Assembly: GCF_023078275.1 (NCBI RefSeq)
Contig: NC_062985.1
Location: 2,666,001 to 2,730,000, forward strand
Source of the DNA: Leguminivora glycinivorella
Taxonomy: Eukaryota > Arthropoda > Insecta > Lepidoptera > Tortricidae
Length of the DNA stretch: 64,000 bases
Direction: 5' to 3'
This document shows, piece after piece, positions 53,096 through 64,000 of the stretch. Below the pieces are notes generated by a model. It saw only the letters and a program-made list of their open reading frames with translations, did not search any database and was not told the origin of the DNA. The number at the start of each line of letters is the position of its first letter. Position 1 is the stretch's first letter. A program made the position numbers and the translations under genes.

Positions 53096-54356
53096 TCAGT
53101 GTAAAGCCTGAATGCACGCTCATATTGGGCGTGCAGAGCGTGCGGCGTGCATGTGCACGTGCAGAACACTGTACGCTGGAAGGTACGTGGCTAAATTATG
53201 TTATTAGAATAAACTTTTATTTTTGTAAATTAAAACTAGACACTGAACCCACGGAGCCACCTGTAGGTACTATAAGTCAATTACAGGATTTAGTAAAATA
53301 CTGCCAACAGATATTCCTTTCATAAAATTTACTTTCCTAAATACCACGTGCATGTCAAACACTGTTTGCCGCTGGGACTTACTTGGTTAAAAAATATGGT
53401 GTTAGAAGAAACTTTTTGTTTGTAAATTAAGATTAGGTACTCAATCCATGGAGACACCTATAATGAGGTTACGATATAGCACCAACTAGCAGTTTTAGAA
53501 ATTGGAACCCAAAATTAGTGACAGTTGTTAACAAAAATTAACTCCATGTCAGCTTTGTGACGACAATAGGCTAGTTTCCTATACTTAAAATAAAATATTT
53601 TATCCAGTGCACGAAATAAAACACCAAATAATTAGAAGAAAAATATGGACAGTAGTTATTTTTAAACATAATTTCTATTTAATAAGCCAAAGAGAAAGAT
53701 ATAAAGTAAATGAATTGACCGTGACGTCACTCCTCAGTAATTCATAGTAATTCCATATTAACAAATCGTTTTGACAGTTCATAAAAAGAAGCTGATTTGA
53801 CTAGTAGGAAACTAGCCTTTTAAGTAAACCTAAAAACCAACTTTTTTCATGCTCTAAATGTAGATTATTGTTTATAGTTTACGTAACTAACACAAAAGCA
53901 ATATTTTTATTGTTTCTTGCTTAGTTGTCGTCACAAAATTGACATCGAGTTAATTTTTGTTAACAACTTTCAGTGATTTTGAGGCCTAAATTTTTGAAAA
54001 TACGCCAACAAATAAAATTAAATATTCCGTTCCTGAAATTTAGTTTCCTAAATACAATCTCACTCATTAATGTTGCTAAAGAAAGTTTTCAGTTTCAGCT
54101 AAAAGCGTACAGGTATTTTACGTCAGGCGTTGTTTAATTTTGTCAAGCCCTTAACACCATGTGACATATATTTACTTAATTAATTAATAATAATTAGATT
54201 AAAACCAATTCCTCGAAGGTGACATGGGGTGAGACACTTGTTATGTTAGGTTATTTGGGTGAAACATTGGTAGCCTAAAACTAACTATAACTAATACTTA
54301 ACTGGCAAAGGAACTTTAAATCTAGCCGTGGGTTCGAACACCGGCTCATATCAACC
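53096..54356. other. Non-genic region
   Basis: About 53,575-53,830 is a dispersed repeat shared with 39,715-39,965. No gene recognised. Confidence 0.5.
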
Positions 54357-54532
54357 ATACTAATATTATAAATGGGAAAGTGTGTGTGTCTGTTTGATTG
54401 TCCGTCTTTCACGGTAAAACGGAGCGACGAATTGATGTGATTTTTTTAAGTGGAGATAGTTGAAGGGATGGAGAGTGACATAGGTTACTTTTTGTCTCTT
54501 TCTAACTCTATCGAAGCCGCGGGCAAAAGCTA
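54357..54532 (-). mobile_element. Dispersed repeat (CTAGCTTTTGCCCGCGGCTT), copy 2
   Basis: Reverse copy of 45,611-45,857, running from CTAATATTATAAATGGGAAA to GAAGCCGCGGGCAAAAGCTA. Confidence 0.75.
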
Positions 54533-54911
54533 GTAAGTTTATAATTCCACTTTTTTGTTTAGAGCTCAAAGTTTTAACTTTAACTTCGAAAGCCGACTTA
54601 ATATTGCTTCAATGTTAACCCTGTTATATTATTATTGTATAGGATATGAACACACATAATATCAAGATTCCAACGGATCGAGCCTTTGAAGTCGGTAAAT
54701 AAGCTTTCCTGCCTAAAGTAGGTAAACAACAACACGCCAAATCCCGCAAAACGTGCTCGAACCATCATCCAACGTTCATCTGGTTGCCTAGCCAACGTGC
54801 CAATCGCTTAAGGCTTCGCAAGCGATTGGCACCTCTCATCCACAGCACAATAACGAGTACTATTCTACAGCATGTCAACTCTTCAAACTTCCCTATTAAG
54901 CTCAAAGATTT

Positions 54912-55585
54912 ACTTTTTTTATTATTATTATAAATGGGCTTACTCTTGGCCACAGACTAGCCAAAGGCCTACGATGGAGTGAGCTCGCCCAGAAGATGGC
55001 TGTTCACTCTTGATTTGAAGGTTGCCGGGTTATATGAGCTTGGAAATATAGCCGCCGGCAAGGAATTCCACTCCTTGGCAGTGCGCATAAGAAAAGAAGA
55101 AGCAAAGCGCTTTGTGCGAATTCGCGGAATATCTACCAAGTAAGGATGGAAACCGGCCGTGCGTCTAAGAGTCCGATGGTAGAATAGGGACGGTGGAATA
55201 AGCTCGTGTAGCTCTTGAGCGCACTCCCCGAAGTGCAACCTGTAAAACACCGACAGACTGGCGACTTTCCGCCGATGGGCCAAAGACAGGCTTGGCCGAT
55301 AGTATGTCTCATTGCTCTTCTGTAGTCGCGCGACAAAGCCAGAATACTTTTCGATAGCCACGCGTCATCGATTGTCACTTCGGCTACACCGGCTGGTTCG
55401 CACATCGTATTCATTTGTTTTCGGTAGGATAGGTTCACTACAGTGCAATATAACGAACTAAGTGACATTCCAAAACTCATTCTATTCTCAACCATATCAG
55501 CCTGGATTAAAGTAAAAGTTTGTACTGGTTTGTGGATGTGACATATGGCTGTTGTGTGATAGGGGAGCGTGGCGAAACGCATGCA
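54912..55585 (-). mobile_element. Jockey-type LINE, C-terminal and 3' end remnant
   Basis: On the minus strand, HRRKVASLSVFYRLHFGECA, LHELIPPSLFYHRTLRRTAG, RFASSFLMRTAKEWNSLPAA and FKSRVNSHLLGELTPS form the RT C-terminus, with the 3' UTR and T-run at 54,912. Upstream the coding sequence changes frame (LSKSILALSRDYRRAMRHTI in another frame), so it is dead. Confidence 0.85.
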
Positions 55586-55689
55586 AATTTTAATACGATT
55601 TACCTGAGTCTTAGGTTGTATGACTACTGAATATGGGAGCTTGGGTAATGTTTTAGTACTTTTAATTTTATATCCTTCGATAACTCCTT

Positions 55690-55858
55690 TTGGCTTTATT
55701 TACATGAACATATTTACATAATTAGATAAGAAACTAAGACTAAACTTAAAAACTAGCTAATGTCTAAAATAGGCCCTTGAAGAATTGTACCAAGGATACT
55801 GGCGACATTTCCTCGCTGTATCGCAATGCTGATACGTAGTGCGAGGAAGTTTAGTTTT
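55690..55858 (-). mobile_element. RLE-type LINE relic, C-terminus and 3' UTR
   Basis: The minus-strand frame reads FLALRISIAIQRGNVASILG then a stop after GPILDIS. The 3' UTR matches that of 49,868-50,158 (CATGAACATATTTACAT and AAACTAAGACTAAACTTAAA on the plus strand). Severely 5'-truncated. Confidence 0.8.
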
Positions 55859-56117
55859 GGCTTTGTATTTTGAATATTTTGTTTAATATTTGTCTACCTT
55901 TAATTGTTCTTGATTATAATAAGGTGTGTAATAATTATGCATAATCTTAGAATGCTATAAAGTATGAACCGATTGAAAAACTAACATGAAAAATTACGTT
56001 AAGTATTAAAAACGGCAACTCTTATCAATTTAAACAGTAAAAACTCCAAATAAATTAATAACATAGTAAAAACTCTTTAAAGAAAGTAACCAATTACGAC
56101 GTCAGTGGCTGCAATTA
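55859..56117. other. Non-genic stretch
   Basis: AT-rich, nothing recognised. Confidence 0.35.
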
Positions 56118-56605
56118 TTTTATATTATTAAGAGAAGAGAACAGAAAATGCACGTAACGGAGATGAAGATGCTGCGCTGGTCGGGGGGTGTTACAAGACT
56201 TACAAGGTTGGACAAAATTAAAAACACATACATAAGAGGCACCTTTAAAGTCGCGGACATTCGAAACAAAATGGGCGAGAGCAGATTGCGATGGTTCGGA
56301 TATGTGCAGCACCGAAGCGACGACCATATTACAAGTGTAACCACCGAAGCTTTAAGTGTTTCAAGAGGAAGAGGCCGACCGCCAACAACCTGGACTTCAA
56401 CCATCAATAAAGACCTGCTGACGCAAGGCTTAACGCCGGAGATGACGAAAGACCGCCAGAAATGGCGCCAGAGTGTTAGATGTGCCGACCCCAAGTAAAT
56501 GGGATAAGGCAAGGACAATGATGTAATGACAGGGCCGATGTGTAATTTTTATAAAGGTCCTTTAAAAAAAAAAAGGATAATGATGATGATGATTAAGAGA
56601 AGAGA
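56118..56605 (+). mobile_element. RTE-type LINE, C-terminal remnant with GAT-repeat tail
   Basis: An open frame (56,148-56,498) reads EMKMLRWSGGVTRLTRLDKI, SRLRWFGYVQHRSDDH, SRGRGRPPTTW and MTKDRQKWRQSVRCADPK, typical of the C-terminus of RTE endonuclease-RTs. The tail is a GAT trinucleotide run (56,577-56,601). 5'-truncated near 56,118. Confidence 0.85.
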
Positions 56606-57216
56606 TACAAAATCTATCGCCAACTATTCTTAGACACTGATAAATAGGTACAACAAACTACCTAGTAATGTAAAATTATTTATTACTTTCAGAGCCAGTA
56701 CAACTTACAATGATTGGTGTTCTCTTTTACAAAATGTAATTTTCCAGGAGAAAGCGTTCTCTTTTTTTCAATTTTATTACAGATTTATAGGAAAACATGA
56801 CTGGTGTTCTTTTTTACAAAATATCTTTTTCTAGGAGGCAGTGCTGTGTTCGTCCTAACTTTCAATTTTTTTTTAATTATAAATGGGCTTACTCTTGGCC
56901 ACATACTAGCCAAAGGCAATTTCTGATTTACAGGAAAACTCGGCTGAAGTCCACAGTTTAAGCAGTCCCTCAATAGTTCAATCAAACCCAACCGCACTCA
57001 ATCCGTAGCTTGATCAGCACTCTATTGACCCACCGCAGTACCGCAAAATAGTACCGTACCTTTAGTATTTATATGCAAAATAATCCGATACCAACAAATC
57101 CTTCATTGACCATAAGAATATTTCTGATCTTACGATTTTATAAGGCGACCATTGCATTAGCTTACCTACCACTTTTCTCAAACAGAAGTTAACTGTTTTA
57201 GAATTTAAGTTTATCA
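56606..57216. other. Non-genic stretch with a LINE 3'-UTR scrap
   Basis: About 56,873-56,920 (-) is a short piece of the Jockey-type 3' UTR also seen at 54,940. No gene. Confidence 0.45.
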
Positions 57217-57408
57217 TACAGTTATAGTATCTGATCATACGAATCGTATAGGATAATCATTTTGTTGTTAATAGTAATTATTTTTTTAATCTGACCAAGC
57301 AGCAATGTACGCCGTCCAACTTAATTTGAGAAAACCATATGCTTAGGCTCCTTAGGTCCGATATTAATCGTTATTAAGATAAGCGCCCGTAAGGAATACA
57401 CACGCTGT
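57217..57408. mobile_element. MITE, truncated copy of 23,319-23,679
   Basis: Keeps TTATAGTATCTGATCATANG-like sequence, the CAAGCAGCAATGTACGCCGT block and the right end CACACGCTG followed by TA. The left end and an inner part are missing. Confidence 0.7.
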
Positions 57409-57589
57409 ATAAGGACCATTTCTAAATTCTAGCTGCATGACTGTTTCAAGTGGAGAGGATAACGCAAACATTGAAGCTCTATCTATCACGCCAATACGTA
57501 ATAAGAGCGATTGAGAGAGCTATAGTAGTTAGCTACGATAAGAATACGAGTATTCGCGTAGGTATGCTATTATTGTGACGCTGCTATAC

Positions 57590-57720
57590 TCTGTCAAACA
57601 AGTCTGTCACTAAATAAGAACAAAAAAAACTATAGGTATCCTTTTCTCTAGCACCCTAAAGAAAAGTATGCATATAGTTTTCTTTGTTCTTATTTACTGA
57701 CAGACTTGTTTGACAGAGTA
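57590..57720. mobile_element. TA-flanked MITE with about 36-bp TIRs
   Basis: The ends CTCTGTCAAACAAGTCTGTC and its complement are flanked by TA on both sides. Arms continue through AATAAGAACAAA. Confidence 0.8.
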
Positions 57721-57765
57721 TAGGTACCCTGCTCTCCCTACAATCCCTGAATACTTTATCCACCT

Positions 57766-57892
57766 TATTCATAAACGTTTACTAAAGTTATCAAGCCGAT
57801 AAAGTTCCTTTGTCCCTTTCTATTACACCAATACGTCGGAAAGGGACAAACAAACTTTATCGCCTTGATAACTTTAGTGAACGTTTATGAAT
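57766..57892. mobile_element. TA-flanked MITE with about 55-bp TIRs
   Basis: The ends TTCATAAACGTTTACTAAAG and CTTTAGTGAACGTTTATGAA, with inner GTCCCTTTC and GAAAGGGAC, are flanked by TA (or TTA/TAA). Confidence 0.8.
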
Positions 57893-57899
57893 AAGAGGG

Positions 57900-59644
57900 T
57901 AACTAAATAAAACGCTCGTTTCAATGTAGCTAAAGACTAGTTTTTTTTTATTTCACTGGGTTCCTTTAAAAAACACACATTCTTCTGGTATAAAATGCAT
58001 TACTTATATGGCTTTTGCAAGTTTTGATGTCGTTTTCACCATACGAGTACATACCGACAGAGCGAGAAACGAGTATTTTTTGAATATCTACGCTCGCTCG
58101 AATTAAAACTATAGATCCATTTTTTTGGTCTCGTTTACTATGAAAATTTCAATTTCTCTTTGTGCTTTGATCTTTGTAGCAATACTTTTTCGTTGTAATT
58201 GCTTTTTGTGAATGTTTTAAAATTTCATTGAATCGTGCCTAAATGTAGTATTCTGGGATATTATAACTAGAAAAACTTCTGTTTCGAACTCTTCTTTTAA
58301 AATATATTTTAGTATTTCAATAATAACGCAATTCAGTCAGAATAAACTTACAATTACGACGAAGAAAGATAACTAAAGTAAAATTGCAATTACAATAAAA
58401 AATTAATATTCGAGATACGTTTGTAAAGTAGAAATTGAAACAACGAATAGTTTATCGAGCTGTTTTATTTAGTAACTTCATTATGTGACCAAAATAAATA
58501 TTAATTCGCTTCTCTTCCCCAAGTGAAGTCTAGTATGTGGCTCCATCTCTTATTAGTTATATTTAGGTAAGTATATTATTGATAGCTAGCGGGGTTGTGG
58601 ACTGTGATTACTAACGTACAATGATGAAAACACGTAATAGAAGCACTAATTTTAATTATTGATATTGGTAAACAAACATAAGCTTATTTATAGTTTGATG
58701 ACAGAAGGCAGACTGAAGACTAATCAATCATATTTCAAAACATGAGAACAGTTTTCGAAAGTGATATTATTTTAAACTAATACTTACTATAAAGAGGTCG
58801 CGCACCAGCCAGTCGCCAACAATTATAGTTAGGCAAGTCTTGCAAGATTCTGAATATCCTCTAACGTGGCTATCATATCGTTTTCTCCATATACAATAGT
58901 TGTTATTTAACGTACACATACTTATTAAATAAAAAGAGATTATTAGTGCTTTCCATATTAATCTAAAAATGCCTGATAATAAAAAAATGCCTGATAGTTC
59001 AAGCCCTTTAATTTAAAAATATGTAAGGGGTAACGCCATAAGTATTATGGGTACTTTTGCGCCAGAAACGATAAGGAGCGGGGTTTAATAGTTAGTTTAT
59101 TTGTAAATATTTATTTTAATGTAAGAATATCGAAGTTACCTTTTATTAAAATGTAAGAATATTGAAGAATTTTAACTATAAAACTCCCGTGAGACTCACA
59201 CATATTTAAAAATATTTTAAGCGGGTTACTCACGTATTAATTCGATATAGCGTTCGACATGTTTCGATCCAATTTTTGAGGATCTTTCTCAAGAGTAGTG
59301 ACCCCGCCTTCACATGACATTTCTGCATGATAAAAAACAATGAAGGTTTATTAAATGGTAAATAATTCTGCTACTATGAACATAGGAGAATTAGGAGCTG
59401 AATATCATACTTGCGCTCGACAAATATTTGCTTTTACCGGTATTTGGACCGTTTGCTCCTTAGGTAAGGTAGGGTCGACAACCAAGTTATCTGCGTTATA
59501 ATCATGTTGTTCTAACGTGTAGGAACCCCGAAGGTTCAGAAGGGTTTCATTAGCTGCTTTTGTGTATTTGTGTAGTTATATTTTTGGTAATTTCAACACC
59601 ATGCAATTCCCTTGACAATGACAGGACCGCACAAAGAATATAAA
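57900..59644. other. Non-genic stretch
   Basis: AT-rich, no ORF, repeat end or RNA gene recognised over about 1.7 kb. Confidence 0.4.
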
Positions 59645-59918
59645 TATAAATAAAATAAATAAATATTGGGGACACCTTACACAGATCAACTAAGCCCCAA
59701 ACTAAGCAAAGTTTGTATGTACTATGAGTGCTAAATAAGCGACGATATACATACAGATAGATAAATACATACTTATATACATAGATACATCCAGGACTCA
59801 GAAACAAATATCTGTGCTCATCACAGTCAGAAATAAATGCCCTTACCGGGATTCGAACTCAGGACCGCGGCTTAGCAGGCAGGCTTACTACCGACTGAGC
59901 CAGTTCGGTCGGTCGTCA
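59645..59918 (-). mobile_element. tRNA-headed SINE (family 1), full copy
   Basis: In reverse it has the head (CCGACTGAGCCAG and CCGGGATTCGAACTCAGG on the plus strand), body and T-rich tail (AAATAAATAAATATT at 59,650). Comparable in completeness to 45,204-45,455. Confidence 0.85.
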
Positions 59919-59974
59919 ATATGTATATGTTTTCTTTACTCCTAATATCTACAAATGAAGACCCGTTTGTACGG

Positions 59975-61130
59975 TGCGAAAACTTGCATGTAAGTTTTAT
60001 TATATTGCGGTATTTGATTGGTGATTTGATGGGTGTGTTAAGATGGTTTGGGCATATGGAGGGAGTGGTGGAGAGGATGGATGAGAGGAGATTAACGAAG
60101 ACAGTTGAATGAAAAGGGATTGCAAGGGTTAGTTGGAAGTGGATGACCTAGGCAAACTTTTCTCCCCCCCGCAGGTTGCTCACCTTGTCGTGGTGGAGGG
60201 GCTTAGTAACCGTGGCTTGGTCACCCACGGTGAAGCGAAGAGGCAACCAGGGCCGGCTTGTTGCTGGGCGAGCTGGCCCGAGGAGGATGCTCCAAGTGGG
60301 CTTCATAAGCCCGCTTGTGACGCATTGGCGGAGGACCGTCGAGGAAGAGGAGTGTCGGTATTGCGGTGAGCCGTTCTCCCTGTCCTCGGCGGCCGAGGTG
60401 GGATCGCAGGGGGAGAGGCGTGATGGTATAGCGGTGCGCCACTCTCCCTACCCCCTGCGACCTTGGCGGGGCCGCTCCGCTGTAGCGGCATTGGTGGGGC
60501 CGCAAGGGAAGAGGAGTGCCGGTATTACGGTGCGCCGTTCTCCCTATCCTTTGCGGCCGACTTGGTTAGCGGTGGAACCAAAGACCATGTCCACCGCCGG
60601 GCGCCGGAACTCTTCTGGCGCCCATGGAACCTGCGGGTGATGGATCGGGAGTCCCATCACCCGCCTCAACGAGGTTCCGAGCTGGAAGGCCCTCCCGTGT
60701 TCCGAGGGCCTTCAGCGCAGTAAGCTGCCTAAGCAGCTTTCGAGAAGGGCCCGCAAGGGCAACGCTGACGGGGTATCGGAGGCCTACAACCGAGTGCCCG
60801 AAACCCCGTCCAAACAGCGAGCGGCGGAACGCCCCAGGGGGTTTAGTCCGTGCGAGTCGGACATACCCACTGGCTTCTCCCGGGCCAGTGGGATCCATAA
60901 TGGATTCCCCCTGGGTCATAAAAAAAAAAAAAAAAGGCAAACTTTTCTCGACCTAATCGGGGAAATATTGCAAAAAGGACAGGTCAAAAGTAATTAAAAC
61001 CGACAAGCATGTAAGCAACTTTCCTAATAAGTTACGAAAGTGCGTGATGAGCTGATGAGGAAGTGGTTTGTATGATTGGTGTGCCCAATTGTATGTAACC
61101 TCGACAGCCCTCAATGTAACTAAAATTACA
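59975..61130 (+). mobile_element. RTE-like LINE C-terminal remnant split by a retroposon
   Basis: The left part reads LRWFGHMEGVVERMDERRLTK; the right part, after the 771-bp insert, reads DLIGEILQKGQVKS and then decays with stops. Together they follow the usual C-terminal order of RTE-type RTs. The insert is at 60,165-60,935. Confidence 0.75.
60165..60935 (+). mobile_element. GC-rich poly(A) retroposon, 771 bp, 14-bp target duplication
   Basis: GGCAAACTTTTCTC is duplicated exactly at 60,151-60,164 and 60,936-60,949. The element starts with a C-run and CAGGTTGCTCACCTTGTCGT and ends in 16 A's. It is much more GC-rich than its surroundings. Inside are two to three diverged repeats around TGCGCCGTTCTCCCTATCC-like blocks (60,340-60,570). 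There is no tRNA-like head and no RT sequence. The frames of 100-150 codons across it have no recognisable domain. It may be a 5'-plus-3' fragment of a LINE or a non-tRNA SINE. Confidence 0.85.
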
Positions 61131-61735
61131 TGTGACTTCGGCCGCCATGTAAATGAGCGTATAAGCAAGGCATAATTATAAGCAGCTGCATACTCATCAG
61201 GGTACCTGAAATTTAATACAACAAAAACAAAATTTATTACACTTAATTCTTATTATACTTAATTCTAACAAAAAACATTTTATTGTAACTAACCAGTCAT
61301 TCGCGTGGTACCACTTACTAAAATTGCAGTCAAAACATTTCCACTCCTAATATCTAACATAGCTACCTATAGCTAATTCGTAATTTCAAACCAGATTTCC
61401 TGCCAGCCTGGCAAACCCTTCTGATCCTTTAAATGGCCATGCTATAATTTAAATATTAAAGATACGCGCACCAGAATAAAAGGTATAACACACTGACCAC
61501 TTTCCTTCCACATCCGGACCGGAACATCCGGCCCCGGACAATAGAACCGGGTAAACACCCGGATAATGTATTAACTTACTGTGTACCCGGGCAATCTGCT
61601 TTTACTGAGATTTTTCATTTTAATGCTTTTGTTTCAAGACATTATTAATGGGGTGTGTAATTTTAGTACCTAGATAATGTCCTTGTTTTTATTTTTGTGT
61701 GGTTAATATATATTCGAAACCGTAAATGTGAAATA
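61131..61735. other. Non-genic stretch
   Basis: AT-rich, no gene. A short CCGG-rich cluster lies at about 61,512-61,595. Confidence 0.4.
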
Positions 61736-62185
61736 AAGCCAAGTATTCTTACTACCCCGGCGAATGGAACAATATATAGTTGTTTTACAAGGGGGCAAAG
61801 TTGTTTAACCGCACGTGTCACTATTCATACCCGAGCAAGCGAAAGATTCCAATATTCAACCGCGAGCGTAGCGAGTGGTTCAAAAAGTGGAATCTTGAGC
61901 GTTGCGAGGGTTTCAAAGTACGAAGGTTTAAACAAACTTTGCCGCCGAGTGAAACACAAAATTTTTCACCACACCAATACGAACAAAATACTGACCAATA
62001 AAACATCGAACTAAATTACATACATCAATTTATTCAATATTTATGATTCAAAATCATCATTTGTAGGTAAATTCTACTAGCCAGCTCAAGATGTCAAGTT
62101 AAAATTTGTATGAAATTGCTATCTGTTTTCGAATAGCAAAGTAAGCCTTTATCAGTTGGTGTGGTGAAACATAATTTCGCATTTC
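61736..62185. repeat. Dispersed repeat shared with 37,801-38,110
   Basis: Contains CGAGCGTAGCGAGTGGTTCA, TGGAATCTTGAGCGTTGCGA and the later blocks shared with 37.8-38.0 kb. Class unknown; the short frames over it are not genes. Confidence 0.55.
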
Positions 62186-62244
62186 GCAATATGACTAATA
62201 GAAGTTCTGCTATCTGCCGCATTTTACCATTGGTCGCCGACATA

Positions 62245-62757
62245 TGAAAATAGGGCAGCATTTGGGAAGCTACGTCGAGTTTTTACATCGTCGATCCCCC
62301 AGTGCCTGAAGACAAAGTCTTCAATCAGTGCGTCCTACCCGTCATGACGTACGGGGCCGAAACGTGGACACTGACGGTACGGCTGGTCTACAAGTTCAAA
62401 GTCGCTCAGCGGGCTATTGGAAAGGGCTATGCTTGGCGTCTCTCTGCGGGATCGAATCAGAAATGAGGTTATCCGGCAGACAACCAAAGTGATCATAGCC
62501 CACCATATTAGCAAGCTGAAGTGGCAGTGGGCTGGCCATATTAGCCGTAGAACCGACAACCGTTGGGGTAAACGAGTTCTTGAGTGAAGACCGCGTCTCG
62601 GCAAGCGTAGTGTAGGTCGCCCTCAGGCAAGGTGGAGCGACGATTTGCGCAGGATGGCTGGCAGCAGCTGGATGCGAGATCGGAAACGGTGGCGTGAAAT
62701 TGGGGAGGCCTATGTCCAGCAGTGGACTGCGATAGGCTGATGATGATGATGATGATA
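62245..62757 (+). mobile_element. RTE-type LINE, C-terminal remnant with GAT-repeat tail
   Basis: Across several plus-strand frames the sequence reads SSIPQCLKTK, FNQCVLPVMTYGAETWTLT, ISKLKWQWAGHISRRTDNRW and RPRLGKRSVGRPQARWSDD, followed by a GAT run (62,740-62,757). Frame changes show it is dead. It is a different subfamily from 56,118-56,605. Confidence 0.85.
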
Positions 62758-63009
62758 TGAAAATAGTAGGCAAATTATTTGTTCAAATTGAAATGAAGTA
62801 TTTGCACCATAATGAATGGTCATGGTACAAATGGACATGTATGTAGGTACTTACAGTCAACCAATTAGAACCCTAGGGAGTCCTCCATGTGAGAAATGAC
62901 AAAGAGTAGAAATTAAAAAGTGGCAACATTGAACTGTCATCTCTTTCAAATTAATATGTGACATGTCCACATTTAAATTCTACTCTTTTTGGTCAGACTG
63001 TACTTTGAC

Positions 63010-63430
63010 AAATTGTAACCTATTTTTAACCCCCGATGCAAAAACGACGTGTTATAAGTTTGACGTGTCGGTCCGTCTGTCTGTCTATCTGTCTGTCTGT
63101 CTGTGTGTGTGTCTGTCTGTGACATCGTAGATCCCGAACAGATGAACCGATTTTGATTTACAATACAATACAATACTCTTTATTTCACACCTCACATAGT
63201 TTACAAGTAATACACAAGAAACAAAACAAATTAAACAGAGGTAACAACAGGCGGTCTTATCGCTTAAGAGCGATCTCTTCCAGACAACCTTTGGGTGCTG
63301 GATTTAGTTTTTTTTTGTTTCGAAGCTGAATTAGTCAGGAGTGTTCCTAGCCATGTTTCAAAAAAATCAGTCCAATATGTCGGGAGTTTTTTCAAAATTT
63401 TAATTTTGTGGTTATGTTATTTTATTTTGC
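63010..63430 (+). repeat. Dispersed repeat with GTCT microsatellite, interrupted by a LINE tail
   Basis: It begins AACCCCCGATGCAAAAACGA, has a GTCT/GTGT run (63,070-63,121) and CGAACAGATGAACCGATTTT, and is then split by 63,161-63,300. It resumes with TTCGAAGCTGAATTAGTCAG. Inverted match to 46,110-46,352. Confidence 0.7.
63161..63300 (-). mobile_element. LINE 3' tail (TATTG repeat), GATTTA duplication
   Basis: On the minus strand it runs CCAGCACCCAAAGGTTGTCT to GAAATAAAGAGTATTGTATTG. GATTTA is duplicated at 63,155-63,160 and 63,301-63,306. Confidence 0.8.
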
Positions 63431-63462
63431 ATAAGCATGAAAACATAAAAATATATAAATAC

Positions 63463-63637
63463 TAGCTTTTGCCCGCGGCTTCGCTCGCGTTAGAAAGAGA
63501 CAAAAAGTAGCCTATGTCTCTCCAACCCTTCAACTATCTCCACTTAATAAATCACGCCAATTTGTCGTTCCGTTTTTCCGTGAAAAACGGACAAACAAAC
63601 AGACACACACACATTCCCATTTATAATATTAGTATGG
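63463..63637 (+). mobile_element. Dispersed repeat (CTAGCTTTTGCCCGCGGCTT), copy 3
   Basis: Close to 54,357-54,532 in length; runs to CATTTATAATATTAGTATGG. Confidence 0.75.
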
Positions 63638-63872
63638 ATGTTACTACAAACAGCACTTTAAAATATACGAGTTCATTACTTAGCTACGTGTTATTACTTT
63701 GTAGAGTTACCTGCGACCACAATACCCCTGGGTAGCGTCCGCTGTTACTACCACTTGAACTTTCTAGGAGTAGGGATGTCCCGGCAGATTTTTATGACAT
63801 AATGTATGTGAATGCGTGAGACAAGAGATTTCGAATAAAATTGAATTTATTGAAGAAAAACAACACTATGTG

Positions 63873-64000
63873 TAGTCGCGGTCCCGGGTTCGAATCCTGG
63901 TAAGGGCATTTATTTGTGTGATGAGCACAGATGTTTGTTCCTGAGTCATGGATGTTTTCTATGTATATAAGTATTTATATATTATATATATATATTATAT
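63873..64000 (+). mobile_element. tRNA-headed SINE (family 1), cut by window end
   Basis: Begins within the head (GTCCCGGGTTCGAATCCTGG); the A-box half is missing. The body matches 45,271-45,370. The copy continues beyond the window. Confidence 0.8.

Noticed and set aside
60176..60956. Several 86-154-codon frames on both strands
   Set aside because: All fall in the GC-rich retroposon at 60,165-60,935. Frames are open on both strands because of composition, and none has a recognisable domain.

Overview
This window looks like a repeat-rich stretch of a lepidopteran (moth or butterfly) nuclear genome. The evidence is intronless secreted acid-lipase genes of the insect lipase-3 type, AT-rich DNA packed with non-LTR retrotransposons of Jockey, RTE and restriction-like-endonuclease (RLE) types, tRNA-headed SINEs, a mariner element, and many short inverted-repeat (MITE) families whose target-site duplications can be read directly. 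No intron-containing host gene, rRNA gene, CRISPR array or prokaryotic feature was seen.

Layout. 1-16 kb: a two-ORF LINE with both ORFs open (minus strand, about 1.1-5.4 kb), an RTE 3' end, a tRNA-headed SINE, a 5'-truncated Jockey-type LINE (8.0-10.4 kb) and a 1,983-bp near-perfect palindrome with a tRNA-like sequence at its apex (10,899-12,881). 16-20 kb: an RLE-type LINE with an uninterrupted 965-aa ORF. 20-25 kb: MITEs, including two laid end to end on shared TTAA sites and one inside another. 26-38 kb: the only host gene cluster. It holds a dead lipase (26,060-27,494), an intact lipase (27,912-29,159), a dead lipase broken by three insertions including a solo LTR (29,697-32,317), an intact lipase on the opposite strand (33,555-34,787) and a lipase scrap near 37.65 kb. 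38-64 kb: a second tRNA-bearing palindrome, a complete but dead mariner, nested SINE/MITE insertions, LINE 3' ends, and a 771-bp poly(A) retroposon with a 14-bp target duplication.

How it fits together. The two intact lipases encode secreted alpha/beta hydrolases with a full Ser-Asp-His triad and probably act on dietary or extracellular lipid esters. Their paralogues have decayed by frameshift, deletion of the nucleophile elbow and transposon insertion, a birth-and-death pattern. Everything else is mobile DNA or its remains. The observations most worth follow-up are the RLE LINE and its two relics, the two palindromes carrying tRNA-like sequences, and the insertion records that give a relative order of transposition events.
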